A stretch of 64,000 bases of DNA from Adiantum capillus-veneris (taxonomy: Eukaryota; Streptophyta; Polypodiopsida; Polypodiales; Pteridaceae), in NCBI GenBank assembly GCA_014529385.2, contig CM043960.1:119854543-119918542 (forward strand). The letters are read 5' to 3'. Position numbers and translations under genes: made by a program. Below are positions 11,500-22,784 of the stretch, one piece after another. Within the stretch, counting starts at the first letter, position 1; each line of letters starts with the position of its first letter. The notes under the pieces are model-generated. The model was not told the origin of the DNA. It did no database searches and saw only the letters and a list, made by a program, of their open reading frames with translations.

Positions 11500-11525
11500 A
11501 CAAGTGCACATAACCTCTTGTAGTG
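11500..11525 (-). mobile_element. Solo CACTA terminus (26 bp)
   Basis: In reverse complement this begins CACTACAAGAGGTTATGTGC and is identical to the right end of the complete CACTA element at 26217-26242. It is followed by GTT, the same target triplet, and by the same flank (TTGAAAAATGGATCTTG). Everything further inside the CACTA element is absent and replaced by the Tat fragment. Confidence 0.8.
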
Positions 11526-11627
11526 GTTGAAAAATGGATCTTGAATTTATTTATTTTAGATTGAATAGGAAAAGGGTCCCTTTTATTGGTGAGCTTGAAT
11601 GCACTCGATATACAGAATCTATTTATA

Positions 11628-11668
<41 letters not shown>

Positions 11669-11948
11669 AAGTAAAACTAGCTATAGCCAACGGATGAGCA
11701 GAGATAAGAGATCGAGCAAGTTTCTTTGACACTGATTGATCACAAGGAGCTTTAATCCGATTCCTATATAAGAAAACTAGAGCAAGATAGTAGAAAGGTT
11801 CAATTTTCCTAGTTAGAAATAGCTAAATGATGCTTCTCAATCTAAGAACTTTGTTTGCTAGATAACTGAGGCTTTACATAATTAATTTGACATGCTAACT
11901 AAGAATCCTACATTTTTGTCGTATAGTAATCCTAATCCTATAATTTTG
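11526..11948. repeat. LTR-like flank shared with 26243-26490, with poly-C
   Basis: The sequence matches the right flank of the complete CACTA element base for base with few changes, including AAAAGGGTCCCTTTTATTGG, ACTCGATATA and a homopolymer of C at 11631-11667 (15 C at the second copy). On the minus strand there is a TATA-like CTATAAATAG, so it may be an LTR piece belonging to the adjacent minus-strand copia fragment. This is inference from position and the TATA-like box. Confidence 0.5.
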
Positions 11949-12245
11949 TTATGTAGAAATTATACTCATCATACATGCTTCTCTGAAATAAAAATCCATT
12001 GATTGAAAGATGTAAAGGAATCTTTGAAGTACATATGTCCCCTCGTCCTTCTCCTCTCCTCTTCTTCCATCATTTAGTAACAACCCCCCTCCCCTGCCAC
12101 CTTGTTTTTGGCATACATCAACCAAAGGACCATTGAGAAAGGCACCTTTGATCTCCAACAACCATGGGTAGGGATCTCCTTGTGAATTCTCTTATCTTAT
12201 ATGCCCATGCTTTGCATAAGGCCTACAAGGTCCTTTTGAAAGTTT
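11949..12245 (-). pseudogene. Copia reverse transcriptase scrap
   Basis: The minus-strand frame contains LEIKGAFLNGPL, which corresponds to the copia RT 'mDVk.AFLnG.LeEevYm.qP' segment, followed by a degenerate CQKQGG. Upstream on the same strand the reading continues from a KGPCRPYAKHG stretch near 12210-12240. The rest of RT is missing. A second copy of this scrap lies at about 26500-26680 with the same junction to chromovirus sequence. Confidence 0.55.
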
Positions 12246-12299
12246 ATGGGGATAGACAAAAGAACCATTCATATTGAATTGACATAATGATTGTATTAG

Positions 12300-13530
12300 A
12301 TTTTGAGATGAGATGGAGGATTACATGATTTGCACAATGACCATCTACAGACTCAAAAAAGGAAGGTGGCATCAAATGATCCTATTGGTGCAAAATAAAG
12401 ATGGCACATATCATATGTGTGTCGACTATAAAGCACTAAATAGGATCACTATCAAGAATAGGTTTCCCGTTCCATGGGTAGAAGGCCTATCCGATAAGCT
12501 ACAAGGGTTGACCTACTTCAGTAGGATTGACCTAAAAAGTGGCTACCATCAAATATAAGGATAGTTGATCAAGACATTGTAAAGACCGCATTTCACACTA
12601 CGTTTGGTTTTTACGAATACATTGTCATGACTTTTTGCTTGAGCAATGCACCAACCACATTTAACCGCTTGATGGAGAAGCTATTCAGGCCTCATCGAAC
12701 CTTTACTGGAGTGTTCTTTGATGATATAATCATCTATTGTAATTCACTAGACGACACAAGCAACATCTCCAGGTAATATTTCAGGTCTTATGAGAGAATA
12801 AGATTTATATTAATTGAAAGAAAAGTGAGTTTTTCTTACAAGAGATTCAGTATTTAGGTCACATTATCTCTCAAGATGGCATCCAAATGGATCCACCAAA
12901 ACTAGAGGTAATAAAAGAATGGTCTAATCCAAGGAATCTACATGAACTAAGAAGCTTTATAGGTATATGTGCATATTATAGACGCTTCATAGAAAAGTTC
13001 TCACAAATCGTGAGACCATTACATGACCTAACAAAGAAAAATGTTAGGTATACATGGTCTACCAAGGAGAACAATGCTTTCAAAAAGCTTAAAGAAAAGC
13101 TTATCTCTCAACCTGTGCTTACACTGCCGGATCTCTCAACGCCATTTGAGGTCCAACGTGATGCTTATGGTGATTGCCTTGGAGCCAAGAAGGGTACGCC
13201 ATAGCCTATGAAAGTTGAAGGCTCGACTCTATTGAGCAAGCTCTAGGCATATATGAAAAGGAACTCCTCGCAGTTCTACATGCGTTAGACTCGTGGAAGC
13301 ACTATTTATTGGGGACTCCTTTCAGTTTGTGGACGGATCATCAAAGCCTTAAGTACTTCATGATGCAGACCAAGCTCTCCGACAAACAAATGAGGTGGGA
13401 AAATTTCCTTTTGCAATTTTATTTTCATTTTGCTCACATTGCTAGCCAACATAAAGCCGATGCACTCTCAAGACGGCCGAGAGTGACTGCGGTTTCCATA
13501 GCAACTCACAATGATCTATCTTCTATGATA
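12300..13530 (+). pseudogene. Chromovirus RT and RNase H, composite copy 1
   Basis: Homology begins abruptly beside the copia scrap. RT motifs appear in order: LVQNKDGTYHMCVDYKALN (12380-12440), [14 protein letters not shown] (12510-12556), then in a shifted frame a [27 protein letters not shown] stretch and the catalytic box VFFDDIIIY near 12715-12735. The frame at 12887-13204 gives the RT tail (LRSFIGICAYYRRFI) and the beginning of RNase H. The frame at 13309-13520 gives its end (WTDHQSLKY and HKADALSRRP, the usual ADALSR). Several frameshifts and a stop at 12557 make it inactive. Gag and protease are absent. Confidence 0.85.
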
Positions 13531-13539
13531 GATGAGTAC

Positions 13540-15300
13540 TCTATTGATTCCGATTTTAGAGATGTGATTTCAGCCCTCGCACTAGGGAAGAAAGAGGAAC
13601 CATTTACCTTACAAGATGCTATTTTCTCTATGTCAATAGACTATGCGTTACTAACTCACTACATGAGAAAGTAATGTATGAATCTCATGCTCCTCCTTAT
13701 GCGAGACATAAGGGATTTAGTCTACCCTAAAAGGGATAGAAATATATTTCTATTGGCCTGCCATGAAAGCAAACACACAAGAGTATGTTTCTAAATGTGT
13801 GGTATGCCAAAAGACGAAGTTTGATAGAGGGAAGCAACCTGGATTGCTTCAACCATTGCCAATACCTAATTCACCATGGTAGAGCATATCCATGGATTTT
13901 ATCTTTGGATTGCCTAAGTCTATCCATGGGAATATGGGAATATGGACGATAGTAGACAAGTTCAGCAAACAAGCTCATTTTATACCTATCAAAAAGACTA
14001 TCAAAGCCCATCAAATGGCAACCCTCTTCATATCACAAATCTTCAAGTACCATGGCTTGCCAATGTCCAGAGTGTCGGATAGAGATCCTAGAATGACCAA
14101 TAATTTTTGGAAGGGTCTCTCTGAGAATTTAGGACAAGGCTAAACTTCTCTTCGGCCTACCACCCTCAAACGGATGGCCAAAGTGAAATATCTAGCCTAA
14201 CAATTCTTGATCTACTAAAAGCCTACGTAATGGAAGTAGATCAAAGGTCCCAATGGGAGAAGTACTTACCGTTAGTGGAGTATGCTTACAATAACACTAT
14301 ACATACCTCCATGGGAAAAGCATCTTTTGAGGTAGTTGAGGTAAGATCTAAAAGTCCCCTGCTACTTAAGGTACAGGGAAGATCTTCGCTAATGCAGATG
14401 AGTATAGCCGAGACCTACAAGAATCTTTCCAGAAGATTAAGGATGCTATCTCTATCTCACAGCAAAGGTAAAAGGCTGTTGTTAATAAGCACAGAAGAGC
14501 TCAAGGCTTTAAAAAAATTATTGGGTCTTACTTCAATTTCCCAAGGCTCGATTAAGGCACACAACAGGCAAGAATCCTATAGAACACCAAAAGTACTATG
14601 CTAAATTAGCAAAAAGGTACTATGGTCCCTTCCAGATTCTTAGACCAATCAACGAGATGGCCTATCAACTCAAGGTGCCCAGTCATTGGCTCATACACAA
14701 TGCTTTCCATGTGAGCCTACTAAAGCCTTACAAAGGAGAGCCACCTCAAGAACCAATTATTGAAGACCCACCGGAGATCGAGGACCAAGAAGAGGTGATG
14801 TAGCCCGAGTCCATTCTCTGACATGAAGACAAGGTACTAAGAGGTGGTAAGATTATCGACGCTATCTTATTAAGTTTAAGAACTATCCTTTTGAAGATGC
14901 TAGATGGATGCAAGCTGGCATAACCTTGTCAATGCTTACAATGCTTCCCTAGAGTAAGCAAATGTAAAAATGTTTAAAATGAACAAAGTTTTTGTCTTAT
15001 AAGACTCTTTTTTTCTTTATTGTGCACAAATGTTAAAATGTATGCATGCTTAGGATCAAGTTTGCGTGGAGACAACGTCTTCCAGACACCAAATAGCGCT
15101 TGTCACTCTACTATGGAAGATTGATAAGACTAATGCGCAGACATGCTTGCGGCAGCTTAGGCTCTCAAGCGCCCAATGTATTAGTCATCCATTCCGGAAC
15201 GATGTCGTAGGGTAAAATAGGGATCCTCTACCTGCTAGAAAAAGGACTAATGACTAGGCTTTATCTTCTCTACCTCATAGTCGAGGATGACTATGATTTC
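13540..15300 (+). pseudogene. Chromovirus integrase and chromodomain, composite copy 1
   Basis: The zinc-finger region is damaged (13680-13800, CVVCQKTKF-like part kept). Core motifs follow: MDFIFGLPKS with the first aspartate (13892 on), VSDRDPRM with the second (14072-14095), and HPQTDGQSE with the glutamate near 14163-14190 after a frameshift. Downstream come the C-terminal module ([27 protein letters not shown] at 14610-14750) and a decayed chromodomain (ES.L.HEDKVL..G near 14805-14850, then a [12 protein letters not shown]-like stretch out of frame). In active relatives the chromodomain steers insertion to chosen chromatin. Stops and shifts rule out activity. Confidence 0.8.
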
Positions 15301-15310
15301 AAGAGAGAGG
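15300..15310 (+). other. Polypurine tract, chromovirus copy 1
   Basis: AAGAGAGAGG lies directly before the LTR that begins TGTCATAATAAC. The counterpart beside the other chromovirus LTR (30520-30535, minus strand) is also AAGAGAGA-type. It would prime plus-strand DNA synthesis. Confidence 0.6.
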
Positions 15311-15313
15311 TAA

Positions 15314-16869
15314 TGTCATAATAACTAATAATCTAATTTTCCTAAATGATTTTCTCATGTTAAACTGATCATTTAGTATGGGGAAGTGCCAAGGGAGAAA
15401 AAGCTAGAATATTTTTTAGGCTGGCAGACCGGTCACAGTAGGGATCCAAAGGAGTGAAAATAGGGATCCAAAGAAGGGGCATGCAAAAGAGAAAAGTGCA
15501 ACAATGGGCTTCAAAGATCCTAAGGTTCATCCCATTAAGACTTCCAAAAATCTTAGGTTCCAAAATCAAATGAAATGTTTAATGGTCAAACTCTAGGTAA
15601 TTTGGATGCTTGTGGGAAGACTCAAAAGTCTCTCCACATGGCTATCAAGGAGGGGACGAGCCTTATATGTAGGGGATGAGAGAGAACCACACACACACAC
15701 ACACTCTTGCAAGCTCCCTTTACACAAAGGGCATAGTGGACACATGTCAGCTCACTAGCCCAGTTGCCCCCAAGGTGCATTCAAATCCTATTGGATGGCC
15801 ATATAGGTGGACCAATGAGAATTAGGCTAGAGTAAACTAGTTTAATTTATTTTAAACAATTGATAAAGAACCAATAGAAACTAAGCTCTAGAAGACTATT
15901 GGATAGTCTCCCAAGGGGTCCAATGACCATTCAACATCCCAATGGCTTTTTGCCTGATTCATATTGGCTAGAAGGCTAAGAGGTCCAATGAGAGTTTAAT
16001 TGCATTATTTAAATACCTAAAGCTCTCACAAAAGGGAAAGGGGGACACATGTCACAAGGCTATCACTTATGCTTCTTAATTGTCATTGGCTAAGCTTTGT
16101 AGGGGACAATAGGATGCCAACATGAGTAAAAAGCAAGAGGGGTTGACAAGGCATTAGCACACACACACTCACACAACCTCATGTGTAAAGAAAAGAAGAC
16201 TATCTCTCCTTCTCAAGCTTTAATGGAAAGCTCATCATCTACTCCAAGCTTGTGAGAAGGGAGGCCTACACCAACAACTCTTGTCTTTGTGATGCAGATC
16301 CAACCAAGAGCCAAGATGCAATGCATGCCCATCTCCTCTACCATGCTAATTACTAAGCTATGCTAAGCTGTTATGAGTGATACATACTTCTTTCTCATAA
16401 GAATACTCCTTCTTCCTCTCGATCTACTCTTATACCCCACTAGCTCTCACCATCTTCAAAGGTGTGTGAGGTCTTGGGTCTGAGATCGTGAGGGAATTGA
16501 TGTTGTGTTTTCAAGTGTAATCTTGGTGCTTGAAGCTTCCATCTTCATTGCACTAGCAATTTATTGAGGAACACAAAGTATTGTATTGTAAAATGTCTCC
16601 CTTGATGGGGGAAACCTATAATACAAAGCCTTTTGGAGGGGGACCGCCGACTCCATGCAAATCCGGTCCTCAATTGTCGTCAATAGCTTAATTTCTCTCT
16701 CTTTTTGAAGTATTGTTCATGCCTATCTAACTAGGTGTTATTCTTTTGTTGCTCTCACGATCCAAGCACTCTTGCTATGCTCATTAGGAATCTATTCTAA
16801 TGAAATTCTCACTATGTCTAGGTTATTTTCCACTTATACACACAAGTTACTAGACCATTAAATGTTGCA
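15314..16869 (+). mobile_element. 3' LTR of chromovirus composite copy 1 (1556 bp)
   Basis: Begins TGTCATAATAA and ends CATTAAATGTTGCA. The same LTR occurs in reverse at 28827-30519 and, interrupted, at 34157-46539. It carries short (CA)n stretches at 15691-15704 and 16160-16176. No matching 5' LTR precedes copy 1, in keeping with its truncated 5' half. Confidence 0.85.
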
Positions 16870-16881
16870 AGATTTTGCCCA

Positions 16882-17045
16882 TTTGATGAAACGATTTGCT
16901 TGGGCTTGTCCCATCGTACTTTTGACTTGCTAAAGATGACGACTCTTGGCATCTTTTGTGAGGCTTTTTCACTTTTGATGAAATCATTTGCTTGGGCTTG
17001 TCCCATGATTATTTTTGACTTGCTAAAGATGTACAATCTTGGCAT
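16882..17045. repeat. Two-unit tandem repeat, 92-bp period
   Basis: Both units contain TTTGATGAAA..ATTTGCTTGGGCTTGTCCCAT and TTTTGACTTGCTAAAGATG. They start at 16882 and 16974 and differ at a moderate number of sites. Function unknown. Confidence 0.7.
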
Positions 17046-18060
17046 TCTTAGTACTCTTCAAAATCAATGAAGCATTGTTATATCAAAATGCAGGTTGCCT
17101 AGTAGAACCGAGATATATCTACCCTTGCTTTGAATACTATTTCGTTGTGAAATTGGATCATGATCTATAGTTATTGGAGTTACAACCCCAACATGACAAT
17201 TAATAACCTTGGAATCACCCACATTGGCACTATACACACTCGCACCATCAATATCTATGGTTGTCAATGCAATTGAATCACCAATGTCGAGCTCTGCACA
17301 CTGATGTAGAATTGCTCCATCAATATATAAATTATCTATAATTGCTAAGGAAGGGTCTATATATATTCGAAATTCTAGCTGGCCAAAAAGGAAAGAGATG
17401 GTTGGGCTTTACCTCACAGACACCATAGCACCTCTCACATTTGCAAAGATTGTACCAGGAAGCTCTAAAATTAGAAGGCTGCAACACCCTTCGAAGAGAG
17501 TTTTACTCTTCTAGAGAAGAACTAGCCTATATGGTACCCTTCAGAAAAATTGTAGAAAATTTAAAAAATAGTTGTATGCTCTTCCTATTTGTGTAGAAAG
17601 AAAAGGGGAATGCCCTTCTTAATGAAAATGGGAGTCACAACTTCAAATTGTAACGCTAACCACCATTTCAAAATGCTAAAGAAGAGGTTGGCCAAGGAGA
17701 AAACGCGTAGGATGAGAGAGGGGGCAAGAAGTATATGCGCAAGGTAGAGTTGATAGTGTAGATTGAGTAGGCTAAGAATTGTCTCTCTTTACTGCACCTA
17801 AGCTATCCTAACAGTTGTGATGATCAACTAAGAGTCTAATAGATAAGAGGCCCAACATAAGATTAACGAGTCCTATTTACAGGTGTCACCACTAAGGTTC
17901 TGACTAAATGTTCCGCTAGCGTACAATATGAAACTACTGTCACACCTTCATACAAAACTATTCTCACTGTTCACAAAAAGGGAAGGCCTCCCATGTTAGC
18001 ATAGCTATTCGAGAATATTATATGTAAGTTATTAATGGCAAGGCACCTCAAAATCAACAT
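17046..18060. other. Intergenic, nothing recognised
   Basis: No coding motif or repeat was recognised. It lies downstream of the secreted-protein gene, so the distal part (17990-18082) may hold that gene's 3' untranslated region. On the minus strand an AT-rich stretch with ACATATAATATTC at about 18004-18016 could serve in polyadenylation, but no clear AATAAA stands out. Confidence 0.4.
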
Positions 18061-18082
18061 TATAGGGATTGACCTAGACAAG

Positions 18083-18451
18083 TTATAATTGTACAAAGCT
18101 GTCTTGGAGATTGGTGCCGGGGTAACCGCTGAGGACGCACCCGGAGATGACGTCGTTGAGGATTTCCTGGTACGACACAGGTCCGTCGTAGCCGTTGCGG
18201 ATCTGTACGCGGCAGGTGGCCATGTCAGTCTGGAAGGCTGTGTGGGCCTGCACAACTACGTCGCTGCTATCGTCGCGGGAGAATTGGTTGCTTATTAGAT
18301 TTTGGCAGTCTTCGAGGAGCGGGCTGTCGCCCCCATCGCAGGTCACGTCCGCCATCGCCTGCCACTGAAGATCGCCAAACCACAGTAGTATCACCGTCAT
18401 CAGCGTTACCGCCTGCACAGTAATGAGGTGCTGCGCCTTCATTGCCGCCAT
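18083..18451 (-). CDS. Small secreted four-cysteine protein (Hce2/Ecp2-like pattern)
   Basis: An intact 122-residue ORF and the best candidate for a host gene here. Residues 1-34 look like a signal peptide: a short basic start (K5, H8), a hydrophobic core about 9-25, and a likely cleavage after QAMA before DVTC. The mature part of about 88 residues has four cysteines (38, 49, 80, 105), enough for two disulphides. The spacing, an acidic stretch ending in DCQNLI, a mid-domain TCRVQI and a late ILNDVI before the last cysteine, recalls the Hce2/Ecp2-effector fold seen mainly in fungi. A ginkbilobin-type (Gnk2) protein is less likely because the C-x8-C-x2-C motif is absent. An extracellular defence or signalling role would fit but is inference. 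Codon use is GC-rich at third positions compared with its AT-rich surroundings. The ATG at 18451 is chosen because the signal peptide follows at once. Confidence 0.6.
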   Translation of the reverse strand: MAAMKAQHLITVQAVTLMTVILLWFGDLQWQAMADVTCDGGDSPLLEDCQNLISNQFSRDDSSDVVVQAHTAFQTDMATCRVQIRNGYDGPVSYQEILNDVISGCVLSGYPGTNLQDSFVQL

Positions 18452-18600
18452 TTTAATGGCTCTGCACCTATCTTTGTGATTTTTCTTGAAGACTAGCTGC
18501 TGCTGCTGCGCTAAATCTACTGCTGTATGATGCTGCTGTCAAAATTCTCTTCTACTTCTTCTTCGTCTTTCTCTCACTCTCTCGTTCTCTTATAACAATC
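18452..18600 (-). promoter_or_regulatory. Likely 5' UTR and TATA-like box of the secreted-protein gene
   Basis: On the minus strand a TTATAA box lies at 18590-18595, about 140 bp before the ATG. It is followed by a GA-rich leader and a run of CAG/AGC triplets (18497-18510) directly before the start. CT/GA-rich leaders are frequent in plant genes. No transcript evidence is available. Confidence 0.3.
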
Positions 18601-18855
18601 CTTGGTGAGAAGATCTATGAAGAGGACCTTCCAACGAACCAACAGAAAGAAATCTCTTGCAATTTTTTTGGCGATAGAAAACTATAATTCTGTCCAAGTT
18701 TGCCGGTTGTATGGAGGCAAGCTTAATCAAGATCTGTAATATTCAACTCATCTAAACCCATTGCCCCACCGCTTTAAGCTACACATTTGCCTTAGCTTAT
18801 AACAATTATGCCACTTGAAAATTCAATAATGCCCTAGGAAAAGGAAAAACGTTGC

Positions 18856-20300
18856 CTAAAACCAAAGGAGAATAGTGACAATCGCACAAATATAGCTCAA
18901 ATCCCATAATATTCCGCATTGAAAAGCTATGTCTTTAATTATCGAGCTCCTCAGATAGTAGAGGTTGGCTTCGCTGATTTTTGTTTTCAACACTTGTAGA
19001 GTGAAATTCACAAACAGCGCTTTCAGGCTTGTAGCCTGGTAAGCCACATTAAACACATGACTGTTTCTCAATTTCCAGATAATCCATAGAAATTCAGCCC
19101 TAGTTCGGTTCCAATAGCAGGACAAAATGCCTATAGAGTCTCCTAGTAGAGCAGTTGCCTCCAAGAGACTGATTTTTTGAGAACAAAATTTATAGGAGAC
19201 AAAATAATAGCAGACTGTGGACAACTTAAAAATAAATGAAATAAGTTCTACATTGCATCTGAGATAGATCCCCATGGATATCCCTGCATTGAGGCTTCTC
19301 TCCCCAATCCATAAGGCTTTGTGGAGTATAAGCCAAAGGAGGACCGATTTCTTGGGTTGTATTGACGTGTCCCACAGCTTCTTGAATTTGAACATCAACT
19401 GCTTCCTGTCCAGGCTGATGTTCCACTGTCTGTTCAATGTGCTATGCAATGAGAGAGTGATGTCTCCGAGATTCAATTGCGGGCCGTGTTGGAGTTTCAA
19501 CCCACCTTTCCATCCAAAGGCACTGAGTGGGACACATTCTTTAAGTGAGAGCTTCCATAGCTCTGAACTAGGTAAAACCTCAAGTCTGGATAAAATGAGC
19601 ATGAGTTCCCATGGTTGAAGGGAAAACTGGAGAAGAAGTTTCTCAACCGAGTTCCACCTGTGTAGTTTCCCATTCCAAAGAACTCCACAAGTGGTGATTT
19701 CTTTGTCTTGACATCGAAGTGCCGTCCTTCTCTGATTATTGGCGATAGGGGTTAGAGGGGAGAGAGGCCACCAAATGGAGTCGAATTGCCGGACAACATT
19801 AGACCTGTTGTTAGACAAGAAGACTCACAGATTAACCCTTGCCCTATTCCACGCACCCCAAAACGATGCAAGCAGGTGTGACCCTTTAGCCTAGATGGGG
19901 AATGGCCCAAAAAAATAGTGATCTAGCTCATTTTTGCCAAGGCTTCCAGTTGGCTAGAGTGAAGCTATTTATTTTTCTGAACAGGAGGAGACCCATTCTT
20001 GGCTAGTATCCTCAAGAGCACGGACGAGGAGTTTGACTGCTATTTTATATGCCCACTTATTGATATCTTTTAATCCTAGATCCCCTTTTACTACTGGAAG
20101 ACAACAAATATCCCACCGCGAACTTTGGCTGCAGCTTCCTTAAGAGTTGGCTGGTAGTATTGCTTGGATAGTCATGTTGATGGTCTTAAAGTCCTCGCTA
20201 CCATATTTGACAATGTAGCATGGTAGAAGCGTAGATACTTAGTCAGTGGTTTGAAAAGCTCGAGCTATGCTCTAAATTTGTCTATTTGAGTATAACTTTC
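18856..20300 (-). pseudogene. LINE ORF2 C-terminal remnant
   Basis: The 320-residue frame at 18856-19818 matches the tail of plant L1-type ORF2: a zf-RVT-like segment reading FKKLWDTSIQPKKSVLLWL and LHKALWIGERSLNAGI, then a damaged zinc-finger part (CNVE with the second cysteine pair lost), and WIIWKLRNSHVF, the usual 'iW.iWk.RN...F' that precedes RNase H. Upstream in broken frames (19980-20120) are a KGDLGLKDIN-like stretch and W.YKIAVKLLVRALED, the 'GGLGi.d...n.All.kw' region after the RT. RT and endonuclease are absent. It lies 400 bp upstream of the secreted-protein gene in the same orientation. Confidence 0.7.
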
Positions 20301-20712
20301 CCTTTTTCCTTTCTGGTGATCATCATCCATAGCTGCTGGACCTTTGGTGGTTGATCTTGTGGTCCTTCATCGTGCCCTCCTTTCTTAGTCTGGATTTTTG
20401 GTTTATCAAATGGCTAGTTTGATGGACCCTCTATGCCCAAATTGGGCTAAGTGCCTCCTTGCTTAGATCCAGTCCATCGGCTTCCATGAAACTAGAGTCG
20501 AGCTCCTAGGGAAACCCAATACAAGACATGAAGTTGTGGTTGCTTAAAGTAGGAGGAGAACACGAAGTTGTTGTTGATGCCAAAAAAAAAAAGGGCCATG
20601 ACAAAGAGGAGATGGACTATTGTTGTGGATACAACAATAAGGCAAAGTCCTTTTATGTAGGATGAGCCATGTCAATAAAGATTTCGAGGCAATGCATATT
20701 TTGTTAGACTCA

Positions 20713-20717
<5 letters not shown>

Positions 20718-20781
<64 letters not shown>
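20718..20781. repeat. (GA)n microsatellite
   Basis: About 32 GA units. The LSLSLS-type frame on the other strand is an artefact. Confidence 0.95.
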
Positions 20782-20783
<2 letters not shown>

Positions 20784-20853
20784 CAATAGCAATAGAGCCA
20801 TGTCAATGAGAGTGGCATCGAGCCGGATTAGCAGTGACTACTCGAGGACGGGA

Positions 20854-20855
<2 letters not shown>

Positions 20856-20929
<74 letters not shown>
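20856..20929 (+). repeat. Poly-G tract of 74 nt
   Basis: Uninterrupted G. It is followed by TCACTACAAAAAA, which resembles a CACTA end but lacks the AGAGGTT of the true terminus 90 bp further on. Confidence 0.9.
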
Positions 20930-20930
<1 letters not shown>

Positions 20931-21049
20931 CACTACAAAAAAAATAATCAATCGTGTGGATTCAACATTAGGGATTCTATTATTCTATAGTTTCTCACAT
21001 TTTCATAGACAGAAGGGTGTTCACTACAAGAGGTTCTTCATATTAGCGG

Positions 21050-21160
21050 GGCTAGTAGTGCGACGCTCAAATGTGAAAATCCACGGCATCGCCATTGTCG
21101 TCGCTATGGTCATCACTATGCTTGTCGCTATACTACTTGCTAAATAGCGACGACCATAGC
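21050..21160. repeat. Left subterminal repeats of CACTA 1
   Basis: Several GTCGCTAT and ATAGCGACG motifs in both orientations (for example near 21107, 21125 and 21145). In En/Spm such motifs are bound by the regulatory TNPA-type protein to bring the ends together. The right side has the matching set at about 26050-26215. Confidence 0.65.
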
Positions 21161-21185
21161 TCCTCTCCCTCTCCCTCTCCCCTCC

Positions 21186-21186
<1 letters not shown>

Positions 21187-21238
<52 letters not shown>

Positions 21239-21240
21239 AC

Positions 21241-21285
<45 letters not shown>

Positions 21286-21345
21286 AGAGGAAGGAGACCC
21301 AGGTATACTCCTTCCCTCTCCTCCCTCTCATGTTCCCTTCCCTTC

Positions 21346-21407
<62 letters not shown>

Positions 21408-21427
21408 ACACACACACACAATGTGTC

Positions 21428-21474
<47 letters not shown>

Positions 21475-21570
21475 AGAGAATGTACAAACATGCATAAACA
21501 AAAAAACATACACACACACATTGAATGTACAAAAAATGTATACACACATGCATAAACAAAGAATGCATAC

Positions 21571-21629
<59 letters not shown>

Positions 21630-21712
21630 AACATAGAGAGAGAATGAGAATGTAATATAAGGATGCTTTCCAAAAAATAAAAGAGAGAGAGAATGAGAGA
21701 GAGATATATAAA

Positions 21713-21762
<50 letters not shown>

Positions 21763-21780
21763 GGGAGAAAACAAAGAGAG
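21187..21780. repeat. Poly-C and CA/CT/GA microsatellite cluster inside CACTA 1
   Basis: In order: C homopolymer 21187-21238, (CA)n 21240-21281, CT-rich 21345-21376, (CA)n 21377-21420, (GA)n 21432-21478, (GA)n about 21573-21625 and (GA)n 21719-21759. The long frames drawn here are repeat translations only. Confidence 0.9.
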
Positions 21781-21819
21781 AGAGAGATAAATTAAAAAAG
21801 TAGAGAAAATATGAAATGA

Positions 21820-22335
21820 AATGTTATATTAAGATTAGGTTAGGCTAGATTTAAGTTAGATTTAAAATTAGGCTAGATTACATTTAAGTTAGATTTAAGA
21901 TTAGGTTAGACTTAAGATTATGTTATATTTAAGATTAGATTAGATTTAGGTTTATGTTAGATTTAAGAATAGGTTAGACTTAAGATGAGGTTAAGATTGA
22001 AGTTAGATTACGTTTAAATTTGATTTAGGTTAGATTTAAAATTAAGTTAGATTACATTTAGGTTTGATTAGATTTAAGATTGATTAGATTTAGGTTTATG
22101 TTAGATTTAAGATTAGATTAGATTTAGGTTTATGTTATATTTGAGATTACAGTAAGATTTAAGATTAGGTTAGACTTAAGATTGGATTAGATTTAGGTTT
22201 ATGCTAGATTTAGATTTAGGTTAGATTAGATATAGGTTAGATTTAAGATTAGGTTAGATCTAGGTTAGATTTAGGTTAGATTTAAGGTTAGTTCTAGTTT
22301 ACCTTCTAGATTACGATTTAAATTTAGAGTTAGGC
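21820..22335 (+). repeat. Degenerate minisatellite of TTAGATTTAAG/GATTAGG units
   Basis: About 500 bp consist of variants of TTTAAGATTAGGTTAGA and TTTAGGTTTATGTTAGA in head-to-tail order. TTTAGG and TTAGG words recur, giving a faintly telomere-like look, but the unit is longer and irregular. It lies between the CACTA left end and the transposase start. Confidence 0.75.
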
Positions 22336-22686
22336 CAATGGTGATCTCTCTCTTCCTCTCCACGGATGCGGTCACTTGGTGTAATCATATACATGCTACC
22401 TGTACTAATCTATTAGAGTTTTTAGGACATGTCCCTCGAACAAGAAGCTGATGTGAAGAGATGTTGAGCTGCTATGAATTGCTACAGCTAAAGAAGAGGC
22501 AAAGGGGTTTTTTCCACTACATGCATTGTCATGTAGACGTGGGTGTGTAGATTTATCGTACCCACAAATATAGGCATTGACCAATAAAGACGAGATTATA
22601 ACCTGGTGGTTCTGATCTCCATGCACCTCTAGACTGAGGTGTGCGGGGATTGGACATGACTAGAGAATGTGAGGTAGTTTACAGTG

Positions 22687-22687
<1 letters not shown>

Positions 22688-22727
<40 letters not shown>
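22688..22727. repeat. (GA)n microsatellite before the CACTA transposase
   Basis: About 20 GA units, about 60 bp before the probable transposase ATG at 22785. Confidence 0.9.
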
Positions 22728-22784
22728 GGAGGATGCAATAGAAGATTTAATTTATGTTCAGGTTATAAGGTTTTTACATTCATT

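Noticed and set aside
18089-18298. Plus-strand frame opposite the secreted-protein gene
   Set aside because: It is a shadow of the GC-rich minus-strand gene and has no signal peptide or domain.
20931-20945. CACTACAAAAAA as a second CACTA left end
   Set aside because: It lacks the AGAGGTT of the family terminus and has no matching inverse or target triplet; the true end is at 21022.
21024-21774. Long frames of 130-230 codons in the CACTA 5' region
   Set aside because: Read from CA, CT, GA and C repeats; open only because dinucleotide repeats contain no stops.
22641-22784. Upstream ATG (22641) as the CACTA transposase start
   Set aside because: It would translate the GA microsatellite; the ATG at 22785 directly precedes domain-like sequence.
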